From positions 1,767,766-1,831,765 of the forward strand of contig LT599017.1 of NCBI GenBank assembly GCA_900079765.1: 64,000 nucleotides of DNA, read 5' to 3'. This stretch comes from an uncultured Eubacteriales bacterium. GTDB taxonomy: Bacteria > Bacillota > Clostridia > Oscillospirales > Oscillospiraceae. Below, in pieces: positions 48,290-56,718 of this stretch; the first letter of the stretch is position 1, and every line of letters starts with the position of its first letter. Below the pieces are notes generated by a model. It was not told the origin of the DNA and searched no databases. It saw nothing but the letters and a program-made list of their open reading frames with translations. Made by a program: the position numbers and the translations under genes.

Positions 48290-48664
48290 ATGTATGAGAT
48301 TTTTGCAAAATTGCTAGACGAACGTGGAATTACGGCGTACCAGGTCCATAAAGCGGTCGGAGTATCACAGAGCGTATTAAGCGCATGGAAAAATGGCGTA
48401 AACACGCCACGCAATCCCACATTGAAAAAAATTGCAGATTATTTTGGAGTATCCGTAGCTTACCTAAAGGGTGAGGCAAACGATAAAAAGCCCACCCCCG
48501 TTTCCGAGGGTGGGCTTAATGATCCAATCATTGCGCAAATTATGGATATTGTTCGCCAGTTACCGCCTGAGACTCAATTGCGGAGCCTAGAATACTATGA
48601 GTCATTGCTTGCCTTGCAAAAATCAGCGCAAGCCCCAAATACTCAGGATTCAGGTGAGAAATGA
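48290..48664 (+). CDS. CI-like XRE-family repressor
   Basis: A 124-residue repressor. The helix-turn-helix is ERGITAYQVHKAVGVSQSVL, then SAWKNGVNTPRNPTLKKIAD; the C-terminal part (DPIIAQIMDIVRQLPPETQL) is a short helical dimerisation region rather than a LexA-like protease, so it is not expected to self-cleave. ATG 48290 follows GAGGTGAC; a TTG at 48269 in the same frame lies in the operator repeat. It divides the early operon from the integrase. Confidence 0.85.
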   Translation: MYEIFAKLLDERGITAYQVHKAVGVSQSVLSAWKNGVNTPRNPTLKKIADYFGVSVAYLKGEANDKKPTPVSEGGLNDPIIAQIMDIVRQLPPETQLRSLEYYESLLALQKSAQAPNTQDSGEK

Positions 48665-48698
48665 TCTCAAGTATTTGGCCCTCTATGTCATCAGACAT
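48540..48698 (-). CDS. possible 52-residue gene antisense to the repressor 3' end
   Basis: On the reverse strand an ATG at 48698 has AAAGGAG nine bases upstream and encodes MSDDIEGQILEIISHLNPEY, followed by LGLALIFARQAM, a helix pair that looks like a real protein. It overlaps the last 125 bases of the repressor and would be read toward the early operon. Both frames looking coding is rare; this one is uncertain. Confidence 0.35.
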   Translation of the reverse strand: MSDDIEGQILEIISHLNPEYLGLALIFARQAMTHSILGSAIESQAVTGEQYP

Positions 48699-49062
48699 GG
48701 CAGATGTACTCCTTTCCAAGCTCGTACGATCTTTATTTTGACGTCTAAGTAATTTTACTCCAAAATCTTCCTGCATACCACTGGTAATATTTTCTTCCAT
48801 AGCATCTGCCCTTCTCCCGTGTCCCTTGTCAGTAAAACCAGAATAGAACATATGTTCAGCTTTTGCAAGATGGCATATTTAACAAAAAATGAGTCTATTT
48901 TTCTATTTTCGACATTCTTAATCGGGGTTAATAGGGAGTATTATGGTACAGCTTATATGATATACCCATTAAACAGCCATTGGAATATAACAGTAAATCG
49001 GCTCTTAATGTTATGCGACCACGCCGCCGATAGGAGGCAAAAAATAAAAGGAGTGTGTACCT
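48665..49062 (+). other. 398-base gap between repressor and stalk-domain gene
   Basis: On the forward strand no convincing gene is seen. On the reverse strand the gap holds the upstream part of a longer frame (48540-48851) whose best start is at 48698. The rest, 48850-49062, is AT-rich and probably holds the promoter of the stalk-domain gene. Confidence 0.4.
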
Positions 49063-49863
49063 ATGAAGAAGGAGCGGACAAAAGGATTTATCTCTGGGAT
49101 GTTAGTTATGGCTCTGGTGATGGGATTGATTGGGGCAGCAGCAGCGACGGCGGGGCAGAGAACAGCGAACCTTCAGTACATGGATATTAAGATAACAATG
49201 GATGGGCAGGCGATTACGCCCACCGACGCAAACGGAAATTCCGTTGAACCTTTTGCAATCGATGGCACTATCTATCTGCCGGTAAGGGCGGTAGGAAACG
49301 CCATGGGAATGGCTGTGAATTGGGATGGCACAACAAGCACAGCACAGTTTTCTAAGAAAATAGGCTTTAGTGAACCGCAAGCAACATATTGCAATATAAT
49401 GGCCGACTACAAAGAGCTTGGAGACATTGCAAAGGACCTAAAGATGTTAGAGAGGAATATTTTCATCATAGCCACTTATACGGCAGAAGGGACAGCAAAA
49501 ACCAGCGACTTAAAGAGTTCTTGCGAAAGCAACGCCAAGCAGCTCGGATATCGCACAGATGAGTTGGATAGCGTGGCAATTGATATTAATGCACAGAAAA
49601 ACAAGGGGACTTATGATGCGGAAGTTAATGACGCTGTAAAAGGACTCAGCTCACTGAGGGAGTGTGTCACAAAGTTAGAAGCAGCGAACAATGCCATTTT
49701 AGAAATGCTTTCTAATAGGGATGTGCTAAGTACGAAATACCAGAGCGCATTTCAAACATTCTTGGCCAACTCGAAAGAGTCCATTGAAATTGCAGATAGC
49801 GTAATCAAAACATCCGATAGTTGGGTAGGCGCTCTAAACTACAAGATTAGAAGCATAACTTAA
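49063..49863 (+). CDS. stalk-domain (copper amine oxidase N-terminal type) secreted protein, prophage cargo
   Basis: A 266-residue protein. A basic start (MKKERTKGF) and a hydrophobic segment (ISGMLVMALVMGLIGAAAAT) form a membrane anchor or signal; the stalk-type beta domain follows (GQAITPTDANGNSVEPFAID, then TIYLPVRAVGNAMGMAVNWD). The rest (residues about 110-266) is a helical domain of unknown type. AAAGGAGTGTGTACCT precedes the ATG. It lies between the repressor and the integrase, the usual place for lysogenically expressed cargo, and has a frameshifted paralogue beside the integrase of element B. Confidence 0.75.
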   Translation: MKKERTKGFISGMLVMALVMGLIGAAAATAGQRTANLQYMDIKITMDGQAITPTDANGNSVEPFAIDGTIYLPVRAVGNAMGMAVNWDGTTSTAQFSKKIGFSEPQATYCNIMADYKELGDIAKDLKMLERNIFIIATYTAEGTAKTSDLKSSCESNAKQLGYRTDELDSVAIDINAQKNKGTYDAEVNDAVKGLSSLRECVTKLEAANNAILEMLSNRDVLSTKYQSAFQTFLANSKESIEIADSVIKTSDSWVGALNYKIRSIT

Positions 49864-49890
49864 CCAAAAGGGAAGATAGGGGGGAGCGTC

Positions 49891-50955
49891 ATGCCGAGGA
49901 AACCGAAATACTATGTCAGGCCGGATGGGCTGCATGAGGCCATTAGGACTATCAGCGGCAAGCGGGTGGCGTTTCGAGGGAAGACGGATGCCGACGTTGA
50001 GCGGAAGATGATTGAACACCGAGAGCGGCTTACCAAAGGCAGACCATTCCGCGAGGTGGCTGACGAGTGGAAGGGGATTCACTTTCCCACATTAGCCCCC
50101 AATACACTGAAGGGGTACAAGCCGGCACTGGAGCGGGCCGTGAAGGAATTTGGCGAAACGTCTGTGCGGGAGATCAGGGCCCCGGACGTGAAACGGTTCA
50201 TCAATGAATTTGCCAGAGGCGGGCGGGCATTAAAGACGGTAAGCAATCAGCTCCTGGTTCTCTCTCTTGCCCTTGGGTACGCCGTGAGCGAAGGGGAGAT
50301 AGATTATAACCCCTGCGTCTCAATCTCACCGCCTAAGGGCTTGCAAAAGGGCCACAGGGACGCAGGAAGCCCGGATGATGAGGAGCGCGTGAAAAAATCG
50401 GCTGGAGTTTGGCTTTTCCCCTACCTGATTTTGTATACGGGACTGCGAAAAGGGGAGGCCCTGGCTCTGACCTATGATGACATTGATAGGGACAACAAAG
50501 AGATCAGGGTAACAAAGAGCGTATACCACATAGGGGACAAGCCATATATCAAGAAACCAAAAACAGAGGCCGGTGTTAGGACGGTTCCCATCTTCGACCC
50601 TCTTTGGCGTGAGTTGCCAGTAGGGAAGGGGAGCAAGTATATTTTCTCCGATGACGGCGGGACAACGCCAATATCGAACCGGCGGTATCAAACGCTTTGG
50701 GGCCGGTACGTGCGGGAAACCGGGATAACCTGTACAGCGCATCAGCTTAGACACTCGTTTGCTACAATGCTATTTGAGCTTGATGTTGACCCGAAGATCG
50801 CACAAGAGCTTTTGGGGCATTCCACCGAGGCCATGACAAGAGAAATCTACACGCATTTACGCCAGCAAAAACTAGACGCTGCTACAAAGAATATCAATAA
50901 ACGGCTTGCGAAAAAAGAGCATGGAAGTACACAGAAACGACACAAGAAAGCCTGA
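49891..50955 (+). CDS. int: tyrosine recombinase (integrase) of prophage A
   Basis: A 354-residue integrase with the usual three parts: N-terminal arm-binding segment, core-binding helices (residues about 65-140) and catalytic domain. Catalytic residues are Arg in TGLRKGEAL, His-x-x-Arg in TAHQLRHSFAT, His in LLGHS and the nucleophile Tyr in TREIYTHL. It ends 26 bases before attR and would cut within the 27-bp core. Separate from the second integrase by family details and orientation. Confidence 0.95.
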   Translation: MPRKPKYYVRPDGLHEAIRTISGKRVAFRGKTDADVERKMIEHRERLTKGRPFREVADEWKGIHFPTLAPNTLKGYKPALERAVKEFGETSVREIRAPDVKRFINEFARGGRALKTVSNQLLVLSLALGYAVSEGEIDYNPCVSISPPKGLQKGHRDAGSPDDEERVKKSAGVWLFPYLILYTGLRKGEALALTYDDIDRDNKEIRVTKSVYHIGDKPYIKKPKTEAGVRTVPIFDPLWRELPVGKGSKYIFSDDGGTTPISNRRYQTLWGRYVRETGITCTAHQLRHSFATMLFELDVDPKIAQELLGHSTEAMTREIYTHLRQQKLDAATKNINKRLAKKEHGSTQKRHKKA

Positions 50956-50981
50956 ACAGACTGATAATAAAGGGATTTTAT

Positions 50982-51008
50982 AGGGTTCAAATCCCTCCTT
51001 CCGCGCCA
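50982..51008 (+). repeat. attR: attR: 27-bp direct repeat, right copy
   Basis: Identical over 27 bases to the end of tRNA-Ser(GCT) at 14787-14813. It carries only the T-arm/acceptor end, so it is not itself a tRNA gene. Confidence 0.93.
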
Positions 51009-51014
51009 CAAAGA

Positions 51015-51048
51015 AAGCTTAGAACTACAATGGTTCTGAGCTTTTTTT
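51015..51048 (+). terminator. terminator just right of attR
   Basis: AAGCTTAGAAC and GTTCTGAGCTT pair with one wobble around TACAATG, followed by TTTTTT. It may be the original terminator of the tRNA-Ser operon or the left edge of element B. Confidence 0.7.
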
Positions 51049-51086
51049 GTATCCTTTTTTAAGCTGTTTTCCCTTTAGTTTTCCCT

Positions 51087-52277
51087 TTACAGGTTCAAAA
51101 CGTCTTTAATATAGCTATCCATCCGGGCGGCACTTTCTTTCTTCATCTGGTCTGTGACATGCCCATATACATCTAGGGTAAAGGCGGCAGTGGCATGGCC
51201 GAGATTCCCCTGTACGGTCTTGATGTCATCGCCAGAGCGAATAGCGGCCACAGCATACGAGTGGCGCAGATCGTGAAAGCGGGTATCCGGAGAACCGATA
51301 GAGGCGACAACTTTTTTAAACTCTTTATATACCGTGTGGATGGCAAGATGGTGGCCGAGCTCATCTGTAAATACAAGACCGCTGTCCTCCCACAGGTCCC
51401 CGGCCTTTAGTCTCTGCTCGGTTTGTCTGGTACGGTGAGCACGAAGGAGCTGTATGACCCAAGGAGCGGGAGTGATCGTCCGGGTTTTATCATTCTTTAA
51501 TGGCGCGAATATATAGAGGCCATTCTTTTTCTTCTCTCGCTGGAGCTGTTGCTTAATTAGGATAGTCCCCGTTTTGAGGTCTACACAGCTCCACAGCAAG
51601 CCGAGGGCTTCTCCCTCTCTCATGCCGGTAAAAAGGGTAGTGGTAAACAGATACTCTAGCCGGTGGCCCTTTATGGCGGCAAGGAAAGCTTTGCTCTGTT
51701 CCTCATCAAGGGGCTTTAGCTCTTTGCGTTGGGCGCGGGGGAGGGTACAGGCATCAGTGGGATTGAATCGGAGATAGCCCACTGCCACGGCTTGCTGTAG
51801 GGCCTTGTGGAGGACGCCGTGAACATTCTTCACACTCTTAGGGGATAAACCCGTCTTGTCCTCCTTCGGCTCGCTGAGGCCGTTGTAGAAGCTCTGGATG
51901 GTATGGGCGTTTAGTGCCTCTAATCTAACCGCGCCCAAAGCGGGCTTGATATGGTTTTTGATTTGGCCCTTATAGGAGACGACGGTAAAGGGCTTCACGC
52001 CGCCCAAATAGTCTTTTGCCCAGATATCCAGCCACTCTCCCAGGGAGAGCTTGTTGGGGGCAGTATAGGTTCCTGCATCGATGGAGGCCGTAGCCGCCTT
52101 TAGCTTTTGAGCTACTTCCTTTTGGGTTTTCCCGGTGATAGACCGCTGTAATTGCTTTCCGGTGCCTGGGTCGGTTCCTGCGGTATAGCGGGCCTCCCAA
52201 TAGCTGTACTCTTTACCGGCGCGAAGGACGGTTTTCTTTCTGATGGTGCCGGTGCCTTGAACTGCTCGTCTTGCCAT
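51087..52277 (-). CDS. second tyrosine recombinase (Tn916-int/phage type)
   Basis: A 396-residue integrase. An N-terminal AP2-like arm-binding domain (GTIRKKTVLRAGKEYSYWEA) is followed by a SAM-like core-binding domain (residues about 70-165) and a catalytic domain with Arg in TGMREGEALGL, His-x-x-Arg in HDLRHSYAVAA, His in LGHAT and the nucleophile Tyr in TLDVYGHV. AAGGAGGT precedes the start at 52277. It reads toward attR 79 bases away. This is the family of many Gram-positive phage and ICE integrases and clearly differs from the prophage A enzyme. Confidence 0.93.
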   Translation of the reverse strand: MARRAVQGTGTIRKKTVLRAGKEYSYWEARYTAGTDPGTGKQLQRSITGKTQKEVAQKLKAATASIDAGTYTAPNKLSLGEWLDIWAKDYLGGVKPFTVVSYKGQIKNHIKPALGAVRLEALNAHTIQSFYNGLSEPKEDKTGLSPKSVKNVHGVLHKALQQAVAVGYLRFNPTDACTLPRAQRKELKPLDEEQSKAFLAAIKGHRLEYLFTTTLFTGMREGEALGLLWSCVDLKTGTILIKQQLQREKKKNGLYIFAPLKNDKTRTITPAPWVIQLLRAHRTRQTEQRLKAGDLWEDSGLVFTDELGHHLAIHTVYKEFKKVVASIGSPDTRFHDLRHSYAVAAIRSGDDIKTVQGNLGHATAAFTLDVYGHVTDQMKKESAARMDSYIKDVLNL

Positions 52278-52294
52278 AAAACAACCTCCTTCTA

Positions 52295-52323
52295 TTGCAT
52301 TTCTAAGCCCTTTCAGGTACAAT
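52295..52323 (+). promoter_or_regulatory. sigma-A promoter of a putative small RNA
   Basis: TTGCAT at 52295-52300, a 17-base spacer and TACAAT at 52318-52323, directed away from the integrase start. Confidence 0.65.
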
Positions 52324-52329
52324 AAAAGG

Positions 52330-52406
52330 GCGCAAAGGTGCCTTAGTTTAGCGGCTGGGGCCTGTGCTGGCCGTCTCGGTGTGCAAGACCGGGATGGCCT
52401 TTTTTA
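52330..52406 (+). ncRNA. putative small RNA opposite the integrase leader
   Basis: About 77 bases run from the promoter to a terminator hairpin (GGCCGTCTCGGT with ACCGGGATGGCC, wobble-paired, then TTTTTT). No ORF fits. A first small hairpin (GGCGC/GGTGCC region) precedes it. It is divergent from the integrase and covers the leader of any integrase transcript starting upstream, so it could act as antisense RNA or a control RNA; this is inference. Confidence 0.5.
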
Positions 52407-52434
52407 TTTGTTCAGCGGAGCGAAAATTTATTAC

Positions 52435-53185
52435 TTACTGAAATTCGTATTGATAAGTATCCCAGAAAGCAACGTTTGCTTTCATTCCGGCCATCATACA
52501 GTCAAAGTAGTTTTGTGTTGCCGCACCCGTGAGATTGCTTATTGCGGGGCTGGAGGGATTGTTTCCAAATACTTGATACGCGTTTTTTGCAACGCCCGCT
52601 AGGCGACGGTACTCCAACATCAGTTCAGTGTCGCTGTCAAATAAGAAATTCGAACAGTTTATATAGTGCTCTTCGGCAAGCACAAGCTTAGCGTCGATTT
52701 TGGCAATACCGGCTTCATAGAGTGTCATGCCTTTGTATGGGCCATCGGATAATATCGTATTTGCTGTGTGTTCCAGCATACCAGTTATTACTCCGTCAAA
52801 ACTGTTCTGTAGGTCAGTAAAATTCTCTTCAAGTATCTTGTAAAAACCGAGGAGTTGAATGGAGTCTAACGCTGTAAACCCGGAGTCGGAATACAACAAG
52901 AATTGCGGTATTTGTTTTGTTGTCCCAGTCTACATCTAGCCCAAGAGCATTACCTATTGCGCGGACAGGGAGATAGGTGGTGCCATTGACAGCAAAGGGC
53001 TTAACTGGATTCCCCTTGGCGTCGGTGGGGGAGATAGGCGTTCCGTTCACCGAAATCTTGATGTCATTATAGTTTGCTGTTAGGGTGCGTTGTGCGATGG
53101 TTGCTGCTGCGGACCCGATAAGGGAAAAGACCAGTGCGGAGACGAGGATGCCAGAAATAAACCCCTTCGTTCGTTCCTTTTTCAT
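52435..53185 (-). pseudogene. frameshifted stalk-domain secreted protein, paralogue of 49063-49863
   Basis: Frame one (53185 to 52829) encodes MKKERTKGFISGILVSALVF and the stalk domain (PISPTDAKGNPVKPFAVNGT, then YLPVRAIGNALGLDVDWDNK) and then runs into a short nonsense tail. The helical C-terminal part continues in another frame from about 52899 to 52435 (LYSDSGFTALDSIQLLGFYK, then NFTDLQNSFDG). Only a TTG would start it, without a ribosome site. One base inserted or lost near 52885 explains the break. The homologue in prophage A reads through the same point, so this copy is probably dead unless frameshifting is programmed. Confidence 0.8.
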
Positions 53186-53222
53186 GTGTACACCTCTCTT
53201 TATTTATACCGCCCTCTAGCGG

Positions 53223-53984
53223 CTAAGGATTGCACTTCTTACATGGCACGTATCCCATTGAAATTATGTCGTCACGAGTTCCAGTGTAGGACTTCTTATT
53301 GCTATCTTTCATCTGGTCCACGCTGGAGCAAGATGGATAATGGAACTTATAGGTGTTGGTATTGAGGATGTAGGTAGTTCCTGCGCTTGCAGGAGTTACT
53401 GGGGTTACCGGTGCGGGGGAAGGAGAGGGAGAGGGATCTTCGTTTTTGCTGGGTACAACACTCTGGCCGTATTTACCATCAGCAGTAGAGAAGTCGAGGG
53501 TGTCCACGTCTGCATTTCTTTCGGTGGAAAAAGAGACGGTTTCTCCATCGCTGGTACAGATGATAGTTCCCTGTATGTCAGTGCGATATGTAGTCACGTC
53601 AGCGTCGCGCAGGCGGCTTAAGGTGTCCTCTGTAGGGTGTCCATAGGTATTCCCCTGTCCAACGCTTATTACGGCGTACTGCGGCATAATTTCGCGCAGG
53701 AAAGGATATGTGGTGCTGGTGTCACTACCGTGGTGCCCAACCTTTAAGACGGTGGCCGATAGATCATACCCAGCGCTAAGAATATCCTGTTCTTCGTCTC
53801 GCTCGGCGTCTCCAGTGAATAGAAAAGATATTTTTCCGAAGGTCAGTTTCAAGACGATTGAGGTATTGTTAGGCTCATCAGAGCTGTTGATGGGCCCCAA
53901 AATATCAAAGTAAGAGCTGCCAAAGGAATAGCGATCACCAGCAGTAGGAACGGTGATTGGGGTATAGCGGACATGGCACTCCAT
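53223..53984 (-). pseudogene. C-terminal half of a ComEC-like metallo-beta-lactamase-fold protein
   Basis: Contains FLFTGDAERDEEQ, VLKVGHHGSDTST, and NTYGHPTEDTLSRLRDADVT, the later metal motifs of secreted ComEC/Rec2-like MBL proteins. A C-terminal Cys-containing domain (TNTYKFHYPSCSSVDQM, then GYVPCKKCNP) is common in Clostridia. The N-terminal half with the H-x-H-x-D-H metal site is missing, and upstream of about 53975 the sequence changes to a forward-strand phage fragment. The gene is cut by the deletion that shaped element B. Confidence 0.8.
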
Positions 53985-54330
53985 TATGCGGTGCAGGGGA
54001 TCGCACTCGATAACTTCCGCTACGCCTTGATGAAAAAGGCTCTTGCGGGGATTGGATTCACCACGGAGAACAAGAATCTGTATCTGGTTCGGCCTTCGGA
54101 CATTATGAAGGTTCAGCCGGTCATCGAGAGCTGTTTCAATAATCAGCGCTTTACCTGGGGGGACTGTCCGCCGCTGCGGTGGGCGAATGGACGCGAACGG
54201 CATGGGTCACAAGTCTTACCGGATCGCCTCCTATCCCGGCGACACGGACTATGAGACGTTCGGGGACGCGGTCCCTGCGCCCAAGGTGGCGGCGTCCGGC
54301 GGCACCGGCGGCACCGGCGGCTAATGCCAA
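53973..54330 (+). other. unrecognised forward-strand phage gene fragments at the deletion junction
   Basis: One frame encodes MALHYAVQGIALDNFRYALM then KNLYLVRPSDIMKVQPVIES, cut off after about 70 residues. Another frame encodes MDANGMGHKSYRIASYPGDT ending in Gly/Thr repeats and a stop at 54321-54323. Both look coding but neither is complete. GC-rich GGCACCGGCGGCACCGGCGG near 54300-54320 could have served as microhomology. Confidence 0.4.
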
Positions 54331-54334
54331 CCCC

Positions 54335-56707
54335 ATGGGGCCTATTATCACCGCTGTGGGCGCGCTTGTAGCCGTTTTGGGCACATGGATTGTAACCACA
54401 GCCCTGACAACCGAAAACCAAAACAAGCTGACGGAATCGATAGAGAAATCCCGCGCGGCTTATCAAGGTGCCGTGGAGGATATCGAGGAGAGCCGCGCCA
54501 GCACGCTGGGGATGATGCAGTCCCTGGAGCAGCTGATGGCGGTAGAGGATAAAAGCGCCGCCCAAAAGGCCGTCGTGAAGGGGCTGGTGGATCAGCTCAA
54601 CGAGGCAGTTCCAGCGCTGTCCTTAGCTTACAACGCGCAGGCGGACAGTTTAAACATGACCGCGGATGCCCTGGAGCGGTACATAGAGGCAGAGGCCCGG
54701 CGGCAGCTCCAGCAGGAGAGCACTGACCGCATGGTTGAGCTGGAGAAAGAGCGCATCCAAATTGCGGAGGATCTGGAGAAGGCCCAGGCGGACCTGTATC
54801 TTGCTCAGGAGGAGTATAACCGGGTCACGGAGAATGGCACCGCGGCCATGGGCGAATATGACACGGCGTATGCCGTCGCTCAGGTGACGGTGGGGCGGCT
54901 CCAGGGGGTCGTGAACAACCTCACCCAGGCACAGCAGGACAACGAATCCGAAAGCGCCGCGCTACAGGGTCAGTATAACGACCTTTCTACCGCCACAGAC
55001 AATGCGGGCTCCGCTGTATCCAATTTGGCGAAAGACCTGGATACGGTAACCGCCACCGAGGAAGAACTGGCGAAGGCAACACGCACCCTGACCTCGGAGA
55101 CGGAGACCCTAAGCAGCGCCTTTGCAGAGCAGAAGGAGAACGGCTCCCTCTCCCTTGATACTACCCTCAAACTCATTGAGGCGGGTTATGGCGCGGCCCT
55201 AGCTGTGGACGAGGAGACCGGCTCCGTTCGGCTGAACGCAGAGGCCTACGCGACCCTCGCTAAGCAAAAGATCGACGAACAGATATCCGGTATCCAAGAC
55301 AGCCAGCGGGAACAGAAGACCCGGCTGCTTGAACTCGAAGGAAAAGCGGCGTTATCGGCGGCGATGGGACACGCTGCCATGGCGCTGTCCTACCAAGAGG
55401 CTGCGAATGCCATGAAGGGTGAGGTGGCGGGTACTGACGCAATGATAGCCCAGCTGACAAAGCTGAGAGACGGGCTTGACACTGTGGTCACTGGTGATTG
55501 GAGCGGCAAGGCCGCCACTACACCTAAGTCCTCCAGCTCCAGCTCCAAATCCAAGACAGCAGAGGAACTCCGGGTGGAGGGCTATAAGGCCGCCATGGAA
55601 GATTTAGACTATCAGCGAAATATGGATGAGATCAGCGAGGCCGACTATTACACCAGACTGGAGCAGTTGCGAGACAAATACCTCACGGAGAACAGCGACG
55701 AGTGGCGCAGTGCCACGGTAAAGCTCCACGAGTGGACGAAGTCCCAGCGGGAGGCCGAGGAGAAGGCGGCCCAGGAGGCCGATAAACAGGCCGCTAAAGA
55801 GAAGCAGGAGGCCTATGACAAATTGCGGGCCGATCAGGATTATTTCCACGACATTGGGCTCACGTCGGACAGCTACTACTATCAGCACCTGGAGGAGCTG
55901 AGGGACACACATTTGGAAAAGGACTCTGAGGCATGGCGGAAAGCCACCGTGGAGCTGTATTACTGGCAGCAAAAGCAGCAGGAGGCCGCGCTTGCCGCGC
56001 AGCAGACCGCCTATGCGGCCGCACAAAAGCAGCGCACAGACCTGGTTAAGCAGTACACCGATGAACGCATTGCCGCCATCAAGGCCGAGCAGCAAGCCGA
56101 AGAGGACCGCATTAACGCCCTGATTGACGGCATAGATGAAGAGATCGCTGCCCGCAAGCGTTTGCGTGAGGAAGAGAGCGACGAGGATGATATATCCGCG
56201 GCGCAGAAGACACTGGAGGCCGCGAAGGCACAACTCACTTTTGCCCGCGACGAGAATACCCGTCGAGAGCTTGAGAAAGAGGTAGCCCGCGCTCAGGAGG
56301 CCCTGGACAAGGCTGTGCAGAGCAAGGCGGACAATAACTGGTATTATGCCAAGGAGCAGGAGAAGGCCGCCCTACAAGATCAGCTGGACGCCGCGAATGA
56401 CAAGTACCAGCAGCGGATTGACGACGCATCCTCTTGGGCGTCGGACCGGGTAGCAACAGAGACGGCCCGCCAAAAGGCGGAGGACGCACAGGCGGAAAAG
56501 GAACTCGCCCAGATGGCTGCAGCCCAGAAGGCCGCTGCGGGGGTGCTGGCCACCGTTGGACAGGCGGTGAAGCAGATAACGAACGCCACCACCAATCTGG
56601 TGACAAACAACAACAGTGCGACCATAAACACCGGAGCCAGTGCGATGACACCTGGGCAGCTTGCTCGGGCGGCGGCCAAGGTGCTGGAGCAGATGGCGAA
56701 AGCGTAG
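54335..56707 (+). pseudogene. truncated tape measure protein
   Basis: The frame is open from 54179, but its first 52 codons read as out-of-frame GC-rich junk; protein-like sequence begins at MGPIITAVGALVAVLGTWIV (ATG 54335), a hydrophobic segment typical of tape measures. Long coiled coils follow (residues about 40-260 and 420-760), and the gene ends shortly before the distal tail protein. Tape measures set tail length and usually have an additional N-terminal several hundred residues, which are missing. Expression from the ATG is possible but would lack the N-terminal part. Confidence 0.75.
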
Positions 56708-56718
56708 GGAGGGAGAGT

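Larger units (their letters stand above)
14787..51008. mobile_element. prophage A, 36.2 kb, podovirus-like, in tRNA-Ser(GCT)
   Basis: The element is bounded by the 27-bp direct repeats and has its tyrosine integrase (49891-50955) 26 bases inside the right copy. It has two large transcription blocks: forward packaging, capsid, tail, lysis and ejection genes (16913-36290), and reverse early genes (48022-36324), which converge on a terminator at 36293-36324. It has a CI-like repressor with a three-operator control region. There is no tape-measure gene or long-tail module, which with the large internal proteins suggests a short-tailed virion. All expected late gene classes are present and open, so the prophage looks intact, though inducibility is unknown. 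Confidence 0.92.

Noticed and set aside
48819-49190. Forward 123-codon frame before the stalk-domain gene
   Set aside because: Its last third overlaps the real gene in another frame, and it has no ribosome site.
53973-54203. Extension of the MBL-fold frame to an ATG at 54203
   Set aside because: The added residues are the antisense of forward-strand phage sequence and do not look like the missing MBL N-terminus.
54179-54334. N-terminal 52 codons of the tape measure frame
   Set aside because: Arg/Pro-rich out-of-frame sequence over the deletion junction; protein-like sequence begins at 54335.
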